From assembly GCF_013449375.1 (NCBI RefSeq), contig NZ_JACDRR010000021.1, positions 132,853-196,852 on the forward strand: a stretch of DNA of 64,000 nucleotides. Reading direction: 5' to 3'. Made by a program: the position numbers and the translations under genes. Under the pieces are notes generated by a model. It saw only the letters and a list, made by a program, of their open reading frames with translations, searched no databases and was not told where the DNA came from. Positions within the stretch are counted from its first letter, which is position 1. The number at the start of each line of letters is the position of its first letter. Positions 18,599-28,097 of the stretch are shown here, piece after piece. The DNA is from Pectobacterium sp. CFBP8739. GTDB taxonomy: Bacteria > Pseudomonadota > Gammaproteobacteria > Enterobacterales > Enterobacteriaceae.

Positions 18599-19579
18599 TT
18601 ACCCTATTCGCTTAACCATCACGTGCGTGATCAACATGCCGACCGAGACACTGCACAAGGCATAAATCAGCACCGACGTTCCCACCGGATCGGAGAACAA
18701 GAAACTGAAATCCTCCGGTGACTTCATGTACAGATAGGCCAGACAGCCGGGGAACAGTGCAGCGACAATCTTGGCGGACGCCCGCGCTTCCGACGTTTTG
18801 GATTGCACTTTCAGTTGCAATTCCCGACGTTCACGCAGCGTCGCGGACAGACGTTCGAGCGTTTCGCCCAGTCGTCCACCGGCTTCCTGATTGATGATCA
18901 GAATCACCACGAAGAAACGGTATTCGGACATCGGCACCCGCGTCGCCGAGGCCTGGATCACCTGACGCAGCGGAATCCCCAGACGCAGCCAGTGGTCAAT
19001 CACCTTAAATTCATTTGCCAACGGCCCAGTCAGATGCTCAGCGACAATCGCAAACGTATTCGCAACGGGTACACCGGCACGACAACTGCGGGTAATCGCA
19101 TCAATCGCTTCCGGTAGACTCTCGCGCAGCGCTTTCAGGTGTTTTTGCAGGGTTGAGCGAAACAGCAGCAGACCAATGCTGATAAACAGCAGCAGCGTAA
19201 ATACCAGTCCCATTGTGAGCGGCAGCAGGGTTCGTTGACCCAGAATCATGCCGAATATCAGGCAGACCGCAGCCAGCGCCAGAGCACGCTGAAGCAGGTT
19301 CTTTTTCCAACCAATGAACGTCATCTGCGCCCAGAGGATCGCCAGCCAACGCCCAATCACAGGGACCCCCATCAGCGGCGTTCTGATCTCGTCACGCAGA
19401 ATGGAATCAGACGCTACGGCGGCAGCCGACGGGCTGACCTCATTCAAAATCTGCTGCCAACGCTGTTCGCGCTGCATGCGCTGCTGCCGTGATTTTCTCC
19501 AGGCGTTAACCGCCAGAAGCAGCATCAGCACGCTGCAAAACACCAGCAGCGTAATCAGGTTCAGACGTGCGTCACTCAT
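18599..19579 (-). CDS. tadB: TadB inner-membrane platform protein
   Basis: 326 residues. It has an N-terminal hydrophobic helix (LITLLVFCSVLMLLLAVNAW), a pair of helices near residues 95-145, and the GspF-like domain with ESLPEAIDAITRSCRAGVPVANTF and the conserved LGETLERLSATLRERRELQLKVQS. A C-terminal helix (SVLIYALCSVSVGMLITHV) completes the pattern. It pairs with TadC as the platform of the Flp secretion apparatus. Only 18 bases separate it from tadA. Confidence 0.9.
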   Translation of the reverse strand: MSDARLNLITLLVFCSVLMLLLAVNAWRKSRQQRMQREQRWQQILNEVSPSAAAVASDSILRDEIRTPLMGVPVIGRWLAILWAQMTFIGWKKNLLQRALALAAVCLIFGMILGQRTLLPLTMGLVFTLLLFISIGLLLFRSTLQKHLKALRESLPEAIDAITRSCRAGVPVANTFAIVAEHLTGPLANEFKVIDHWLRLGIPLRQVIQASATRVPMSEYRFFVVILIINQEAGGRLGETLERLSATLRERRELQLKVQSKTSEARASAKIVAALFPGCLAYLYMKSPEDFSFLFSDPVGTSVLIYALCSVSVGMLITHVMVKRIG

Positions 19580-19597
19580 CGGCGTCTCCTTCGTCCA

Positions 19598-21001
19598 TTA
19601 CTGCGCATCAAACAGGTGCGATTTGTCGCTGTAGAACTGCGGACGCTGGATGTGCTGCACATATTCCCCCGTCAACAGCCCCTGTCCATCCATCCCCTGA
19701 ATGTTAAAGCTGAACAGATCCTGAAGCTGGATGACTTCGTTCTCCATGCCGCACACCTCGGTGATGGAGACCACGCGACGCATACCGTCGCGCATACGTT
19801 CGATCTGCACGATCAGGTGCACCGCGCTGGCGATCTGCCGACGGATCGCCATCAGCGGTAGCTGCATGTTTGCCATCATCACCATGTTTTCCAGACGTTG
19901 TATCGCATCGCGCGAGGTATTGGCGTGTACCGTACACAGCGACCCATCGTGGCCGGTGTTCATCGCCTGCAACATGTCAAAGCTCTCGCCGCCGCGCACC
20001 TCACCCAGAATGATACGGTCAGGGCGCATACGCAGGGCGTTACGCATCAGATCGCGCTGATCGACGCGGCCAGTACCTTCGGCGCTGACAGGACGGGTTT
20101 CCAGCCTGACCACATGTTCCTGCTGCAATTGCAGCTCGGCGGCATCTTCAATAGTGATGATGCGGTCGGTACTGCCGATCTTCTGCGACAGCGCATTCAG
20201 TAAGGTGGTTTTCCCCGCGCCCGTTCCGCCGGAAACAATGACGTTGACGCGCGCCTGCATCGCTTTGTTCAGGACATCCGCCATCGCATAGGACATGCAG
20301 CGACGCTCTGCCAGCATTTCCAGCGACAGGTTGCGGCGCATAAATTTACGGATCGAGATCGTGGTGCCGTCGATCGCTAGCGGATAGGTGATGACGTTGA
20401 CGCGGCTACCGTCCGGCAGACGCGCATCCACCATCGGGCTGGCTTCGTCGATACGGCGCCCGACTGCGGCAGCAATGCGCTGCGCGGTGTTAAAGACATG
20501 CTCTTCATCAATGAAGGTAATCGGCGACAGTTCCAGTTTGCCAAAACGCTCGACAAACACCTGACCGGCGCCGTTGACCAAAATATCGTTGACCGTGTCA
20601 TCCGACAGCAGCGGCTGGATCGGCCCGATCCCGGTCATCTCATCCAGCATTTCGGCGGCAATGGCTTCCTCTTCCTGCCGGGAAAGCTGCAAGCGCTGTT
20701 CATCACAGATGCGGCGGATCACCGTTTCGATCTGCACCAGCAACTTGTCACGCCCCATCATCGCCGCTTTACCTGCGTCGATCTGATCGTAGAGCTGTGC
20801 GCGGATAATCCGGCGCTGGCTGGTCCGGCTGTCCGTCTGGCGCGCGGCTGGAGCGGATCCAGACGCGGTATTCGCCGCAGGCTGTGCGCGGCTCTCCGCA
20901 GCCGGACGCGTTTTCAATTCTGCCACATTGGCAGCAGGCGCAGGCTGAGGCGTGCTTTTTCCTGCTTCACTTTTTTGCAGGTTATTCTTGCGAATCAACA
21001 T
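19598..21001 (-). CDS. tadA: TadA secretion ATPase
   Basis: 467 residues from the ATG at 21001; a TTG 15 bases upstream is possible. The first 60 residues are a low-complexity Ala/Pro/Arg region. The conserved VirB11/PulE-type ATPase domain follows: Walker A GGTGAGKTT near residue 258, ITIEDAAELQL (Asp/Glu box), the Walker B-like RPDRIILGEVRGGE, and the His-box region TGHDGSLCTVHANT. It powers Flp pilus assembly (and retraction in some systems) at the cytoplasmic face. The pattern and position in the operon make this identification secure. Confidence 0.95.
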   Translation of the reverse strand: MLIRKNNLQKSEAGKSTPQPAPAANVAELKTRPAAESRAQPAANTASGSAPAARQTDSRTSQRRIIRAQLYDQIDAGKAAMMGRDKLLVQIETVIRRICDEQRLQLSRQEEEAIAAEMLDEMTGIGPIQPLLSDDTVNDILVNGAGQVFVERFGKLELSPITFIDEEHVFNTAQRIAAAVGRRIDEASPMVDARLPDGSRVNVITYPLAIDGTTISIRKFMRRNLSLEMLAERRCMSYAMADVLNKAMQARVNVIVSGGTGAGKTTLLNALSQKIGSTDRIITIEDAAELQLQQEHVVRLETRPVSAEGTGRVDQRDLMRNALRMRPDRIILGEVRGGESFDMLQAMNTGHDGSLCTVHANTSRDAIQRLENMVMMANMQLPLMAIRRQIASAVHLIVQIERMRDGMRRVVSITEVCGMENEVIQLQDLFSFNIQGMDGQGLLTGEYVQHIQRPQFYSDKSHLFDAQ

Positions 21002-21061
21002 AATCCTGAACCCCAAAAAACAGTCTGTAACCCGTTGAAAGACGGCTAACGCTTAATATCA

Positions 21062-22261
21062 TTAGGCGCGCTTTAACCAACGCGAGAACCAGCGCTTTTC
21101 CGCCGGTCTGGCGCGCACGCCGCAGGCCAGATCGACCAACTGGCGCAAACCCTGCTGGAAAGCAGGCGCCGCAGACAGATTCAGTGCGCCGAGCGTCAGG
21201 CTTTGTGCCAACGCATGGCCCGCATTCGGCAGCACGACATCAATCTTCCGGCCAGTAAATTGTTCGAACTGATCGCGGCTTAACGGCGCGGCGCCGGCAA
21301 AACGGCTCTGGTTATGTACCAACAACAGACGTTGCCCTTCGCTTTCGTCGCCGATCTCATTCAGCACGCGCCGCACATTACGCGCATCCTGAAGCGTCAA
21401 TTCCGTCACGATGATGCGCAGATCGGCATAAGTCAGCACGTCGAGCGCACCCGTTGGGTAGCTGCTGGGCAGATCCCAGATCACCTGATTGAACATGCGA
21501 CACAGCGCACCACCGAGGTTCAGCACGTTATCCACATCCACCGGGCTCAATTCACCCAGTTCCGGCTTCTGCGCCAGCAGATGCAAACGGGTATCCACGC
21601 GCAGCATGGCGCGTTGCAGCAATCGGGTATCCAGCTCCTGTGTCCCCAGCACCGCTGCCAGCCCTGCGTCATCGGTTTGCCCTTGCAGCAGCAGTTGGTC
21701 GCCGTTACGCCGGTCGAAATCGACCAGCGCGACGGGCAAATGACGCTCGCCGGACAGCAGGCGGCTTAGTCCCATCGCCACGGTACTCGCCCCACTACCA
21801 CCGCTGGCGCCGACAACCGCAATCGTCCGGCCCATACGGGCATATTCCGGTCCAGCTTGTTGGCCTTCACACTTCGCCAGCGTCGCCGCCAGCAGATCCA
21901 GCGTGAACGGCTTCACCAGATAGTCCACCACGCCAGCCTGAAGCAGCGCACGGTACAAGCCGACATCCTGTTCTTTGCCAATAGCAATCACCTGGCTGGT
22001 AGGGCCACAGACACTCAGCAGCTCTTCCAGTGCAGGTAACGGCCAGTGCTCCGCTTCCAGATCCACCACTAAAATGCGCGGCGGAACATTCAGCTCACAC
22101 CATTGACGAGCAGCAGCGATACCACCGGACATCACCGGTACATCTGGCTGTTTAAGGCGAGTGAAGAGATCGCCGATATCGGCCACATCGCGTACATCAT
22201 TAGCGAATGCCACCAGCGGCAACGCCAGTTCTTCACCATCGTTAGGGGTAATTTCACTCAT
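21062..22261 (-). CDS. tadZ: TadZ/CpaE-like pilus localisation ATPase
   Basis: 399 residues. Residues 1-135 look like a receiver-type fold (ILVVDLEAEHWPLPALEELL, VDYLVKPF). From about residue 145 a ParA/MinD-like domain begins with the deviant Walker A VVGASGGSGASTVAMGLSRLL, followed by ALVDFDRRNGDQLLLQ and VIWDLPSSYPTGALDVL. TadZ/CpaE proteins place the Tad machine at a cell pole. It sits between rcpB and tadA, 14 bases after rcpB. Confidence 0.9.
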   Translation of the reverse strand: MSEITPNDGEELALPLVAFANDVRDVADIGDLFTRLKQPDVPVMSGGIAAARQWCELNVPPRILVVDLEAEHWPLPALEELLSVCGPTSQVIAIGKEQDVGLYRALLQAGVVDYLVKPFTLDLLAATLAKCEGQQAGPEYARMGRTIAVVGASGGSGASTVAMGLSRLLSGERHLPVALVDFDRRNGDQLLLQGQTDDAGLAAVLGTQELDTRLLQRAMLRVDTRLHLLAQKPELGELSPVDVDNVLNLGGALCRMFNQVIWDLPSSYPTGALDVLTYADLRIIVTELTLQDARNVRRVLNEIGDESEGQRLLLVHNQSRFAGAAPLSRDQFEQFTGRKIDVVLPNAGHALAQSLTLGALNLSAAPAFQQGLRQLVDLACGVRARPAEKRWFSRWLKRA

Positions 22262-22275
22262 GGAATGTCACGCCC

Positions 22276-22962
22276 TTAATCTTCTTCAAAGTTAATGTCG
22301 ATGAGCTCTTTCACTTCACCTTTGTGATAGCGTTCGATGCTATTGACCGCCGCTACGCCATCCGCATCATCCAGTGCTTTCGCCTGAATCAGATCGCGTG
22401 GTTCAGCAACCATCATCGCCAGATTGTTTTGCGTGGCGCAGCCGAGAGAGCCAGTGGCTTCATAAGGCTTCACCATCAGTTGATTCGGGTCATTGATCGT
22501 GCAACGGGTGGTTTTGACCACCAGCGCCTCGGAAATCACTTCCAGATCGCCGTTCTGACCGCTCGCCGTAGAACGGCGCATCTGTTTCACGTTCTGTGGA
22601 TTCGCGCCGGCATTTTTCAGCACAGTAGCCAATCGCCCAGCCATCTGCTCACCGCTCGCACTGTGTGGGATCAGCGTCAGCGTCTGTGCCGATAACCGCC
22701 CCTGATCCTTCAGCATGATATTGAGCTGCTTCAATGATTCAGGGAGGAATCCCCGCCCGTTCGGCGCGGCCACTAACGGCACGGACACCGATGAAGGCTG
22801 GACGGCGATGGGTTGAAGCCCAGGCTGGTCAAAACGCTGCATACGAACATCGTTAATCGGTTTATTCCATCCGCAGCCAGCCAGCAGAAAAATGGCGGTC
22901 AGCACCGCTGCACGCAGGGGCAGAGGACGAAACGAAGGGTGGTTGCTATTGATCGTTTTCAT
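22276..22962 (-). CDS. rcpB: CpaD/RcpB-type pilus assembly lipoprotein
   Basis: 228 residues. The signal sequence ends in a lipobox (AIFLLAGCGWN). The mature part includes LSAQTLTLIPHSASGEQMAGRLATVL and a C-terminal stretch GCATQNNLAMMVAEPRDL that is typical of the CpaD family. It is predicted to reside in the outer membrane with the RcpA secretin. Whether CpaD and RcpB are true orthologues is uncertain, so the symbol rests on operon position. Confidence 0.8.
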   Translation of the reverse strand: MKTINSNHPSFRPLPLRAAVLTAIFLLAGCGWNKPINDVRMQRFDQPGLQPIAVQPSSVSVPLVAAPNGRGFLPESLKQLNIMLKDQGRLSAQTLTLIPHSASGEQMAGRLATVLKNAGANPQNVKQMRRSTASGQNGDLEVISEALVVKTTRCTINDPNQLMVKPYEATGSLGCATQNNLAMMVAEPRDLIQAKALDDADGVAAVNSIERYHKGEVKELIDINFEED

Positions 22963-22983
22963 GTGTTATTTCCCCTCGCGAAC

Positions 22984-24423
22984 TCAGTAGAGATAGCCGA
23001 TAGATGCAGAACGCGGCATGGATGAATCCAGCATTTTTACGCCTTGCCCCGGCGTTTGAAGATCGCCCGCATTAACTGGCTCAACCACATAAGCAGTCGC
23101 GATAATCACCAATTCCGTTTCTTCCTGACTGGTGGCTTCGCTTTCAAACAGGCGGCCAAACATCGGGACGCTACTCAGCCCTGGCACGCCGTTGATTGTC
23201 TGGCTACCGGCGCTACGCAACATCCCCGCCAGTGCAAAGCTCTGCCCGCTGGCCAGCTCTACCGTGGTATCCGCACGGCGTACCGTTAAGGCCGGAATAC
23301 GCGATCCGCCCTCCAGTTGTACGGAACCGACGTCCGTGAGTTCACTGACTTCCGGCGCAATGTGCAGGCTGATACGGTTGGCAGACAGCAGCGTTGGCGT
23401 CATGCGCAGAATCACACCGTAAGATTTGTAATCGATGCTGACGCTGTTGTTGGTGATGAGGACGATCGGCACTTCGCCACCTGCGGCAAACGCCGCCGTT
23501 TCCCCAGACATCGCCGTCAGATTGGGTTCAGCCAATACCGTTGCCATGCCCTGTTGGTTCATGGCGGTTAATAATCCACTCAGTCTGGAGCGTCCGAAGT
23601 TCAGGAAACCCGCATCCGTTGGGTTAGAAAACCGTCCAGTCGTGGCATTAAACAAGTTCAGACGCGATCCGCTGCCCGCACTCATGTTGCCGCTACCGGT
23701 ACTCAACGATGCCGCCCAGTTGAAGCCCAGTTCACTGGTCAGCTTGCGAGAGACTTCCACCACACGCACCTGAATATTGATTTGCGAAGGCGTTTTGATT
23801 TTGAGCTGATTGATCACCTTGCCGGACGTTTCGCTGGAACCCGGCAATTTCTCGCCACCGCCTCCACCGCCACCTTGCCCACCACCGGAAGATGCACTGA
23901 TGTAAGCTTGTATGCTGTCGATGACGCGCTTGGCATCCTGCGGGGTATCCACACTACCGCGTACAATCACACCGCTAGGAATCGAGGCTTCCAGTTGGAT
24001 ATCCGCACCGGGGAATTCACGCTTCATGCGCTCACCCAGCGCTTTCAAGTCATGCTCGGACACCAGGCGAATCGCGTTGATGACATTGCCATTTTCATCC
24101 ATCGCATAGAGCGTGGTGGTGCCGACGCTTTTGGCGTAGACAAACAAATTACCCGGTGAAGGCAGTTCAAAGCTGGCGATATTCGGATCGGCCACCAGCA
24201 CGCTGTCCGGCAGTCCATGGAGTTGCAGTAACCGTCCCTGATTCACGGTCAAACGCACCTCATCGGTGACTGGCGCCACAGATACCCCGGCAGCCAGCGT
24301 GGTCGCAGGCAACATCATCGTCGTCAGCGTGACAGGCAATACCGCGTTAAACAGGCCAGCGGTCAGCAATCGTTTGCACGTACCCCGAAAGTCCGATTTC
24401 AAAAACAGCGAAAACATCGTCAT
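22984..24423 (-). CDS. rcpA: RcpA/CpaC secretin
   Basis: 479 residues with an N-terminal signal sequence. An N-terminal secretin-associated domain (EVRLTVNQGRLLQLHGLPDSVLVADPNIA) is followed by a BON-like segment (VIVRGSVDTPQDAKRVIDSI). A glycine-rich linker follows at about residues 185-195. The secretin core contains INIQVRVVEVSRKLTSELGFNW, AEPNLTAMSGETAAFAAGGEVPI and the C-terminal GVPGLSSVPMFGRLF signature. It forms the outer-membrane channel for the Flp fibre. rcpC lies 80 bases upstream in the operon. Confidence 0.95.
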   Translation of the reverse strand: MTMFSLFLKSDFRGTCKRLLTAGLFNAVLPVTLTTMMLPATTLAAGVSVAPVTDEVRLTVNQGRLLQLHGLPDSVLVADPNIASFELPSPGNLFVYAKSVGTTTLYAMDENGNVINAIRLVSEHDLKALGERMKREFPGADIQLEASIPSGVIVRGSVDTPQDAKRVIDSIQAYISASSGGGQGGGGGGGEKLPGSSETSGKVINQLKIKTPSQINIQVRVVEVSRKLTSELGFNWAASLSTGSGNMSAGSGSRLNLFNATTGRFSNPTDAGFLNFGRSRLSGLLTAMNQQGMATVLAEPNLTAMSGETAAFAAGGEVPIVLITNNSVSIDYKSYGVILRMTPTLLSANRISLHIAPEVSELTDVGSVQLEGGSRIPALTVRRADTTVELASGQSFALAGMLRSAGSQTINGVPGLSSVPMFGRLFESEATSQEETELVIIATAYVVEPVNAGDLQTPGQGVKMLDSSMPRSASIGYLY

Positions 24424-24503
24424 TTACTTAATTTCCGTAATGGGCTTCATTTTTCCATGAACAACTCGCGGCTCCCCGCAGGCTGTCAGATGGCGTACTC
24501 GTC

Positions 24504-25457
24504 TTATCGGGAGGGGAACGTCACCACGTCTTTTTGCTCAGCGCGATAGATTTTCACTTTGCGTTCACCAGATCCTGCTGATAGCACCCCGTAAATATCG
24601 GTCGCGCGCGGAACCGTGGTCACATGAGGACGTCCTGTTGCTGGATCGACCGCATCATCCAGATCGGCACTGCGTAGTGCCAAATGCAGAATACCCAGCT
24701 CTTTGGCAACCGCGAGCGCTTCAGCCTGCTGAGGCGTGACTTCCAACGTGACGGTTTGATAGGTAGCAGAACGCGAACGGGGGCCTGCGGCAGGCTCACG
24801 GCTTTTCGCTACAACATCCAGCGAACCGCCGTCTTCTGGGCTAATATCTGTGCGTGTGTAGATCGGCGTACCGACCTTATCATTCAGTGCCAATACTCTC
24901 AGGTCACGAACAATGGTCTGCGAAGCCAAAAGTGGCATCACAACTGGCTGGTTACGGCTTGCGGGTAACTCTGACTGATCGTCTCGTCTCATGCTGAGGA
25001 TCACATCCACGCGATCGCCTGCTGACACCAATCCGGCATTGCTCGCAATCGCGCTAGTGGGAACGGAGATAGCCCGCATTCCTTTATGCAGCACGGCGGC
25101 AACAAAGCCCGGTTCATTGGGTTTCACAACAACGTTACTGCTAAGCCGAGTCCCCTCCTTTACTGTTTCACGCAGGGTTGCGCCAAATAGCAGAGACTGG
25201 CTATCCTGGCCGCGAACGAAGTTAAACGAACGGGAAACGGATTCATCCGTGGTTTGCCAGCGTAGTGAGCTAGAATCAATGAAATCACCGGGATGCAGAT
25301 CTTTTGCGGCCACCAAGACAGCGGCTTTTTCCGGTGCTTTAACCACTACCGGAGGCGGCGCAGGGGGTTCAGAAGAGAGATGGCTACGCACCATCAGCGC
25401 AACAATGCCTGCCAGCACGAGCGCGCCTGACAGTACGTATGTAGAGTTCACTTTCAT
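24504..25457 (-). CDS. rcpC: RcpC/CpaB pilus assembly protein
   Basis: 317 residues. It has an N-terminal membrane anchor (YVLSGALVLAGIVALMV) and a proline-rich linker. A SAF domain (AVLVAAKDLHPGDFIDSSSLRWQ) is followed by the RcpC/CpaB region with MRAISVPTSAIASNAGLVSAGDRVDVILS and the LEVTPQQAEALAVAKELGILHLALR motif. It is periplasmic and linked to secretin assembly. It lies between tadV and rcpA. Confidence 0.92.
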   Translation of the reverse strand: MKVNSTYVLSGALVLAGIVALMVRSHLSSEPPAPPPVVVKAPEKAAVLVAAKDLHPGDFIDSSSLRWQTTDESVSRSFNFVRGQDSQSLLFGATLRETVKEGTRLSSNVVVKPNEPGFVAAVLHKGMRAISVPTSAIASNAGLVSAGDRVDVILSMRRDDQSELPASRNQPVVMPLLASQTIVRDLRVLALNDKVGTPIYTRTDISPEDGGSLDVVAKSREPAAGPRSRSATYQTVTLEVTPQQAEALAVAKELGILHLALRSADLDDAVDPATGRPHVTTVPRATDIYGVLSAGSGERKVKIYRAEQKDVVTFPSR

Positions 25458-25503
25458 TTCAACTTGCCTACCCTAGCGTGTGTGTCTTAAAGCTGCGACA
25501 GAA

Positions 25504-26055
25504 TTAAAACAAGGGAAAAATCAGGACATACATCGCGCCGAACGCAATGGCGACGCCGTAAGGTATGCCTTGAGAAAGGTCGGCGGGCAACGCGGGTGGC
25601 ATAGGCAACCGACTCTTGAATATCCGGTTGGTGGTTTGAATGCCCATCGCCACCGCTGTGGGTACGGTATTGAGCAGCGGCAGGCTAAGCGCCAACACAC
25701 CGCCAGCCAACGCCGTTACCATGACGAAAACGATCTGGTGCCCTTGCCCAACCCACAGGCACAGCACACTCATCAGCTTGACATCCCCTGCACCTAGTCT
25801 GCCGGTGAGGAAAAGCAAAAACCCCACAGCCAATACCACCGCCGCGCCAGGCAACGCCCAAAGCGTTTTCCGTAATACCAACATATCTAACACACCAGAT
25901 TGCAGGACATGTGAAGCGCTGAAGAACAGCCAGCCCAGCAATAAAATCAGTACCACCCGATTGGTAATTTTGCGTACTAACAGGTCGGTACTGATACACC
26001 ACAGCAGGCAGCCCATCAGCAGTACCGTCTGCGGCCAGTGCGTGTAATCCGCCAT
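25504..26055 (-). CDS. tadV: TadV prepilin peptidase (CpaA family)
   Basis: 183 residues from the ATG at 26055; an in-frame extension of 28 residues upstream would overlap flp and is unlikely. It has about six membrane segments. The two aspartates of the GxGD aspartyl protease type are visible: STDLLVRKITNR near the N-terminus and GRLGAGDVKLM in the middle. It lacks the N-methylation domain of PilD-type enzymes, as usual for TadV. Predicted to cleave Flp, TadE and TadF at the glycine of their leaders. It starts 7 bases after flp. Confidence 0.9.
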   Translation of the reverse strand: MADYTHWPQTVLLMGCLLWCISTDLLVRKITNRVVLILLLGWLFFSASHVLQSGVLDMLVLRKTLWALPGAAVVLAVGFLLFLTGRLGAGDVKLMSVLCLWVGQGHQIVFVMVTALAGGVLALSLPLLNTVPTAVAMGIQTTNRIFKSRLPMPPALPADLSQGIPYGVAIAFGAMYVLIFPLF

Positions 26056-26062
26056 CTCGCGT

Positions 26063-26284
26063 TTATTTCGCTGCGCCGGAGGTACCGCCGCTGGTTCCCG
26101 TGCCGGTGATTTGATCGGCGATTTGGGTGAATTTCTCATTCAGCGCTTTCACGAAGATACCGTCGCCGCCGAAAATAGCGCCGATGGCTGCCGCCATCGC
26201 CGCCGCAAGAATGCCGTATTCGATTGCCGTTACACCGCTCTCGTCACGCAGGAAAGAACGTAATTTTGCTTTCATGTTTTTCAT
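26063..26284 (-). CDS. flp: Flp major pilin
   Basis: 73 residues. A short basic leader MKNMKAKLRSFLRDESG precedes VTAIEYGILAAAMAAAIGAIF, the Flp consensus with Glu five residues after the cleavage glycine and Tyr next to it. The C-terminus is Gly/Thr/Ser-rich. A second in-frame ATG three codons on is an alternative start. It is the only flp gene visible and the first gene of the tad operon. It forms the pilus shaft used in adhesion and biofilm. Confidence 0.95.
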   Translation of the reverse strand: MKNMKAKLRSFLRDESGVTAIEYGILAAAMAAAIGAIFGGDGIFVKALNEKFTQIADQITGTGTSGGTSGAAK

Positions 26285-26597
26285 GGGAAGACTCTCTAAT
26301 CCGCAGGCAAAGGAATCATGGCCAACTCGGGAATTCGGGGGGATGCCATGATGATAATAAGATTAATAATGAGACTTATTATCAAACACCGCAAGCAGCA
26401 GAACATTAATATTCGTTAATCTTTCCATACGAAAAATTATCAATATAAATCAAAAGCTAACACGAGTTACATTGTGGGGGAAATTAATAAATATTCATGT
26501 TTTTTGCAGGGGTATTCATAAGAAATTGAGAGTAGCGTATCGCGGCAAGCCGAGGAAAATCGCTCGCCGCGCGTCTGTTCATCGTAAGAAAAGCGTA
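26285..26597. promoter_or_regulatory. AT-rich flp upstream region
   Basis: 313 bases between the sensor kinase stop and flp, with no coding potential I can support. It is AT-rich and contains inverted repeats ATTAA-TATTCG-TTAAT (26405-26420) and GATTAATAA...TTATTATC (26361-26383), plausible operator sites. I could not identify a convincing -35/-10 pair. The promoter assignment is an inference from position. Confidence 0.45.
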
Positions 26598-28097
26598 TTA
26601 ACAGCGATTGAGGCACAGGTAGACATTCAAGCCCGGCGCAGAGGAGTCCAGATAGAGTTTGCCACCGTGTAGGTCAGTAATCGCCTGAACCAAAGACAGC
26701 CCCAGCCCATAGCCGGACTGAAACCAGGTATCCAGCCGCTGAAAGCGTTGTAGTGCTTTGGCGTGTAGCGCGGGCGGAATCCCCGGACCGCGGTCAGCGA
26801 CGCTCAGGGCGATCCAGCCACGATACAGCGTCACGCTTAACGTGATGTATTTTCCCTGTGCCGCGTATTTCAGCGCGTTTTCTACCAGATTGGCCAGCGC
26901 CTGAAACAGTAGCGCCCGGTCGCCAAAGAGCTGGATACCGGCTTTGATTTCAATCTTCAAGCGACAGCCGCGTTCTTCCGCCAGCGGCTGATAATATTCG
27001 GCAATTTCTTCCAGCAGTTGACGCGCTTCAATGTTCTCAAACTGGTGCACACAGCGCCCGCTTTCGATTTCACCGATGCGCATCACGGTACGGAACAACC
27101 CGAGGATTTTATGCACCTCGTCCACCGCCAGATTCAATTCATCACGCACGTCGTTATCCAGCCCTGCACGTTCCGTCAGGTTGAACAATCGGTTTTGCAG
27201 ATGGGTCAACGGGGTACGTAGTTCGTGCGCGACGTGGCTTGAGGTATTACGCACCTGCTCCATCAGGCGCTCAATCCGTTCCAGATTCTGATTAATGTCA
27301 GCACTCAGGCTGTCAAAATCATCGTCATAAGGCGACAGCGGCATACGTACCTGCTGCTCGCCGCTGCTGTAGCGATGCAGCGCCGCACGGATTTTCTCCA
27401 CGCTGCGCAAGCTGCGTAAACTGAAATGGCGACTGACAAACAGGCAGAAGAGCAGCACGATAAACAGTCCCGCTCCCGCCACCAGCGGGATGGTTCTCAC
27501 CCGTTCTAACATGGGCCGAATGTTGTAGGCGGTAAACAGCACACCGCCATCATCCAGCATGACGGACAACCCGATCAGATTGGGATCGTCTGGGCTGGAA
27601 ATTTCGGCCTTAAGGCAACTGACATCCATCCGGCAATCGGTATGCTGCCGCATTTCCAAAGGGTGTGAGTTGATAGAATCGGTACTTAAAGGGTGTGTTC
27701 TTAGAGGGTGATTGTGATACAGAATATCACCGTCTTTATTCATCACCAGAAACAACGGTAATTCATCCCCTTTTGAGCGATTATCCTGCCGTAATTGCAC
27801 GATCAGACTATCGGCATTCGTTAAGCGCGACTGCATCGAGTAATCGTAGATATTACCCAGAATAACTTCACGGACATGCGTTCTAATCAGCGTTTCACTT
27901 AATGAACTGAAGCCGACAATACACATCAGCATCATTAATAAGAATAGAAAAACAATGGTTATTGCCTGACGAAAATTAGAGGTGCATAAAAAGCTGGGAT
28001 ATTGACTTGCCCCCAGTAATTGCCAGTGTTTTATTTTTACCTGCCAGCGCTGCCCTAGCCTCTTTATTTTTATTTTATTCCGCGTGGCTGCCAACAT
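26598..28097 (-). CDS. Two-component sensor histidine kinase
   Basis: 499 residues. There are two membrane helices, about 47-68 (ITIVFLFLLMMLMCIVGF) and about 200-222 (LVAGAGLFIVLLFCLFVSRHF), enclosing a periplasmic sensor region of about 130 residues. A HAMP-like linker, the phospho-acceptor HELRTPL with His near residue 291, and a GHKL ATPase domain (NLVENALKYA, DRGPGIPP, GYGLGLSLV) follow. Its start overlaps the response regulator gene by 23 bases. The pair lies directly upstream of flp in the same orientation, so control of the Tad operon is likely but inferred. The stimulus is unknown. Confidence 0.92.
   Translation of the reverse strand: MLAATRNKIKIKRLGQRWQVKIKHWQLLGASQYPSFLCTSNFRQAITIVFLFLLMMLMCIVGFSSLSETLIRTHVREVILGNIYDYSMQSRLTNADSLIVQLRQDNRSKGDELPLFLVMNKDGDILYHNHPLRTHPLSTDSINSHPLEMRQHTDCRMDVSCLKAEISSPDDPNLIGLSVMLDDGGVLFTAYNIRPMLERVRTIPLVAGAGLFIVLLFCLFVSRHFSLRSLRSVEKIRAALHRYSSGEQQVRMPLSPYDDDFDSLSADINQNLERIERLMEQVRNTSSHVAHELRTPLTHLQNRLFNLTERAGLDNDVRDELNLAVDEVHKILGLFRTVMRIGEIESGRCVHQFENIEARQLLEEIAEYYQPLAEERGCRLKIEIKAGIQLFGDRALLFQALANLVENALKYAAQGKYITLSVTLYRGWIALSVADRGPGIPPALHAKALQRFQRLDTWFQSGYGLGLSLVQAITDLHGGKLYLDSSAPGLNVYLCLNRC

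Noticed and set aside
26541-26572. GC-rich hairpin after the sensor kinase gene as a terminator
   Set aside because: The outer stem is short, the loop long and there is no T run on the minus strand.
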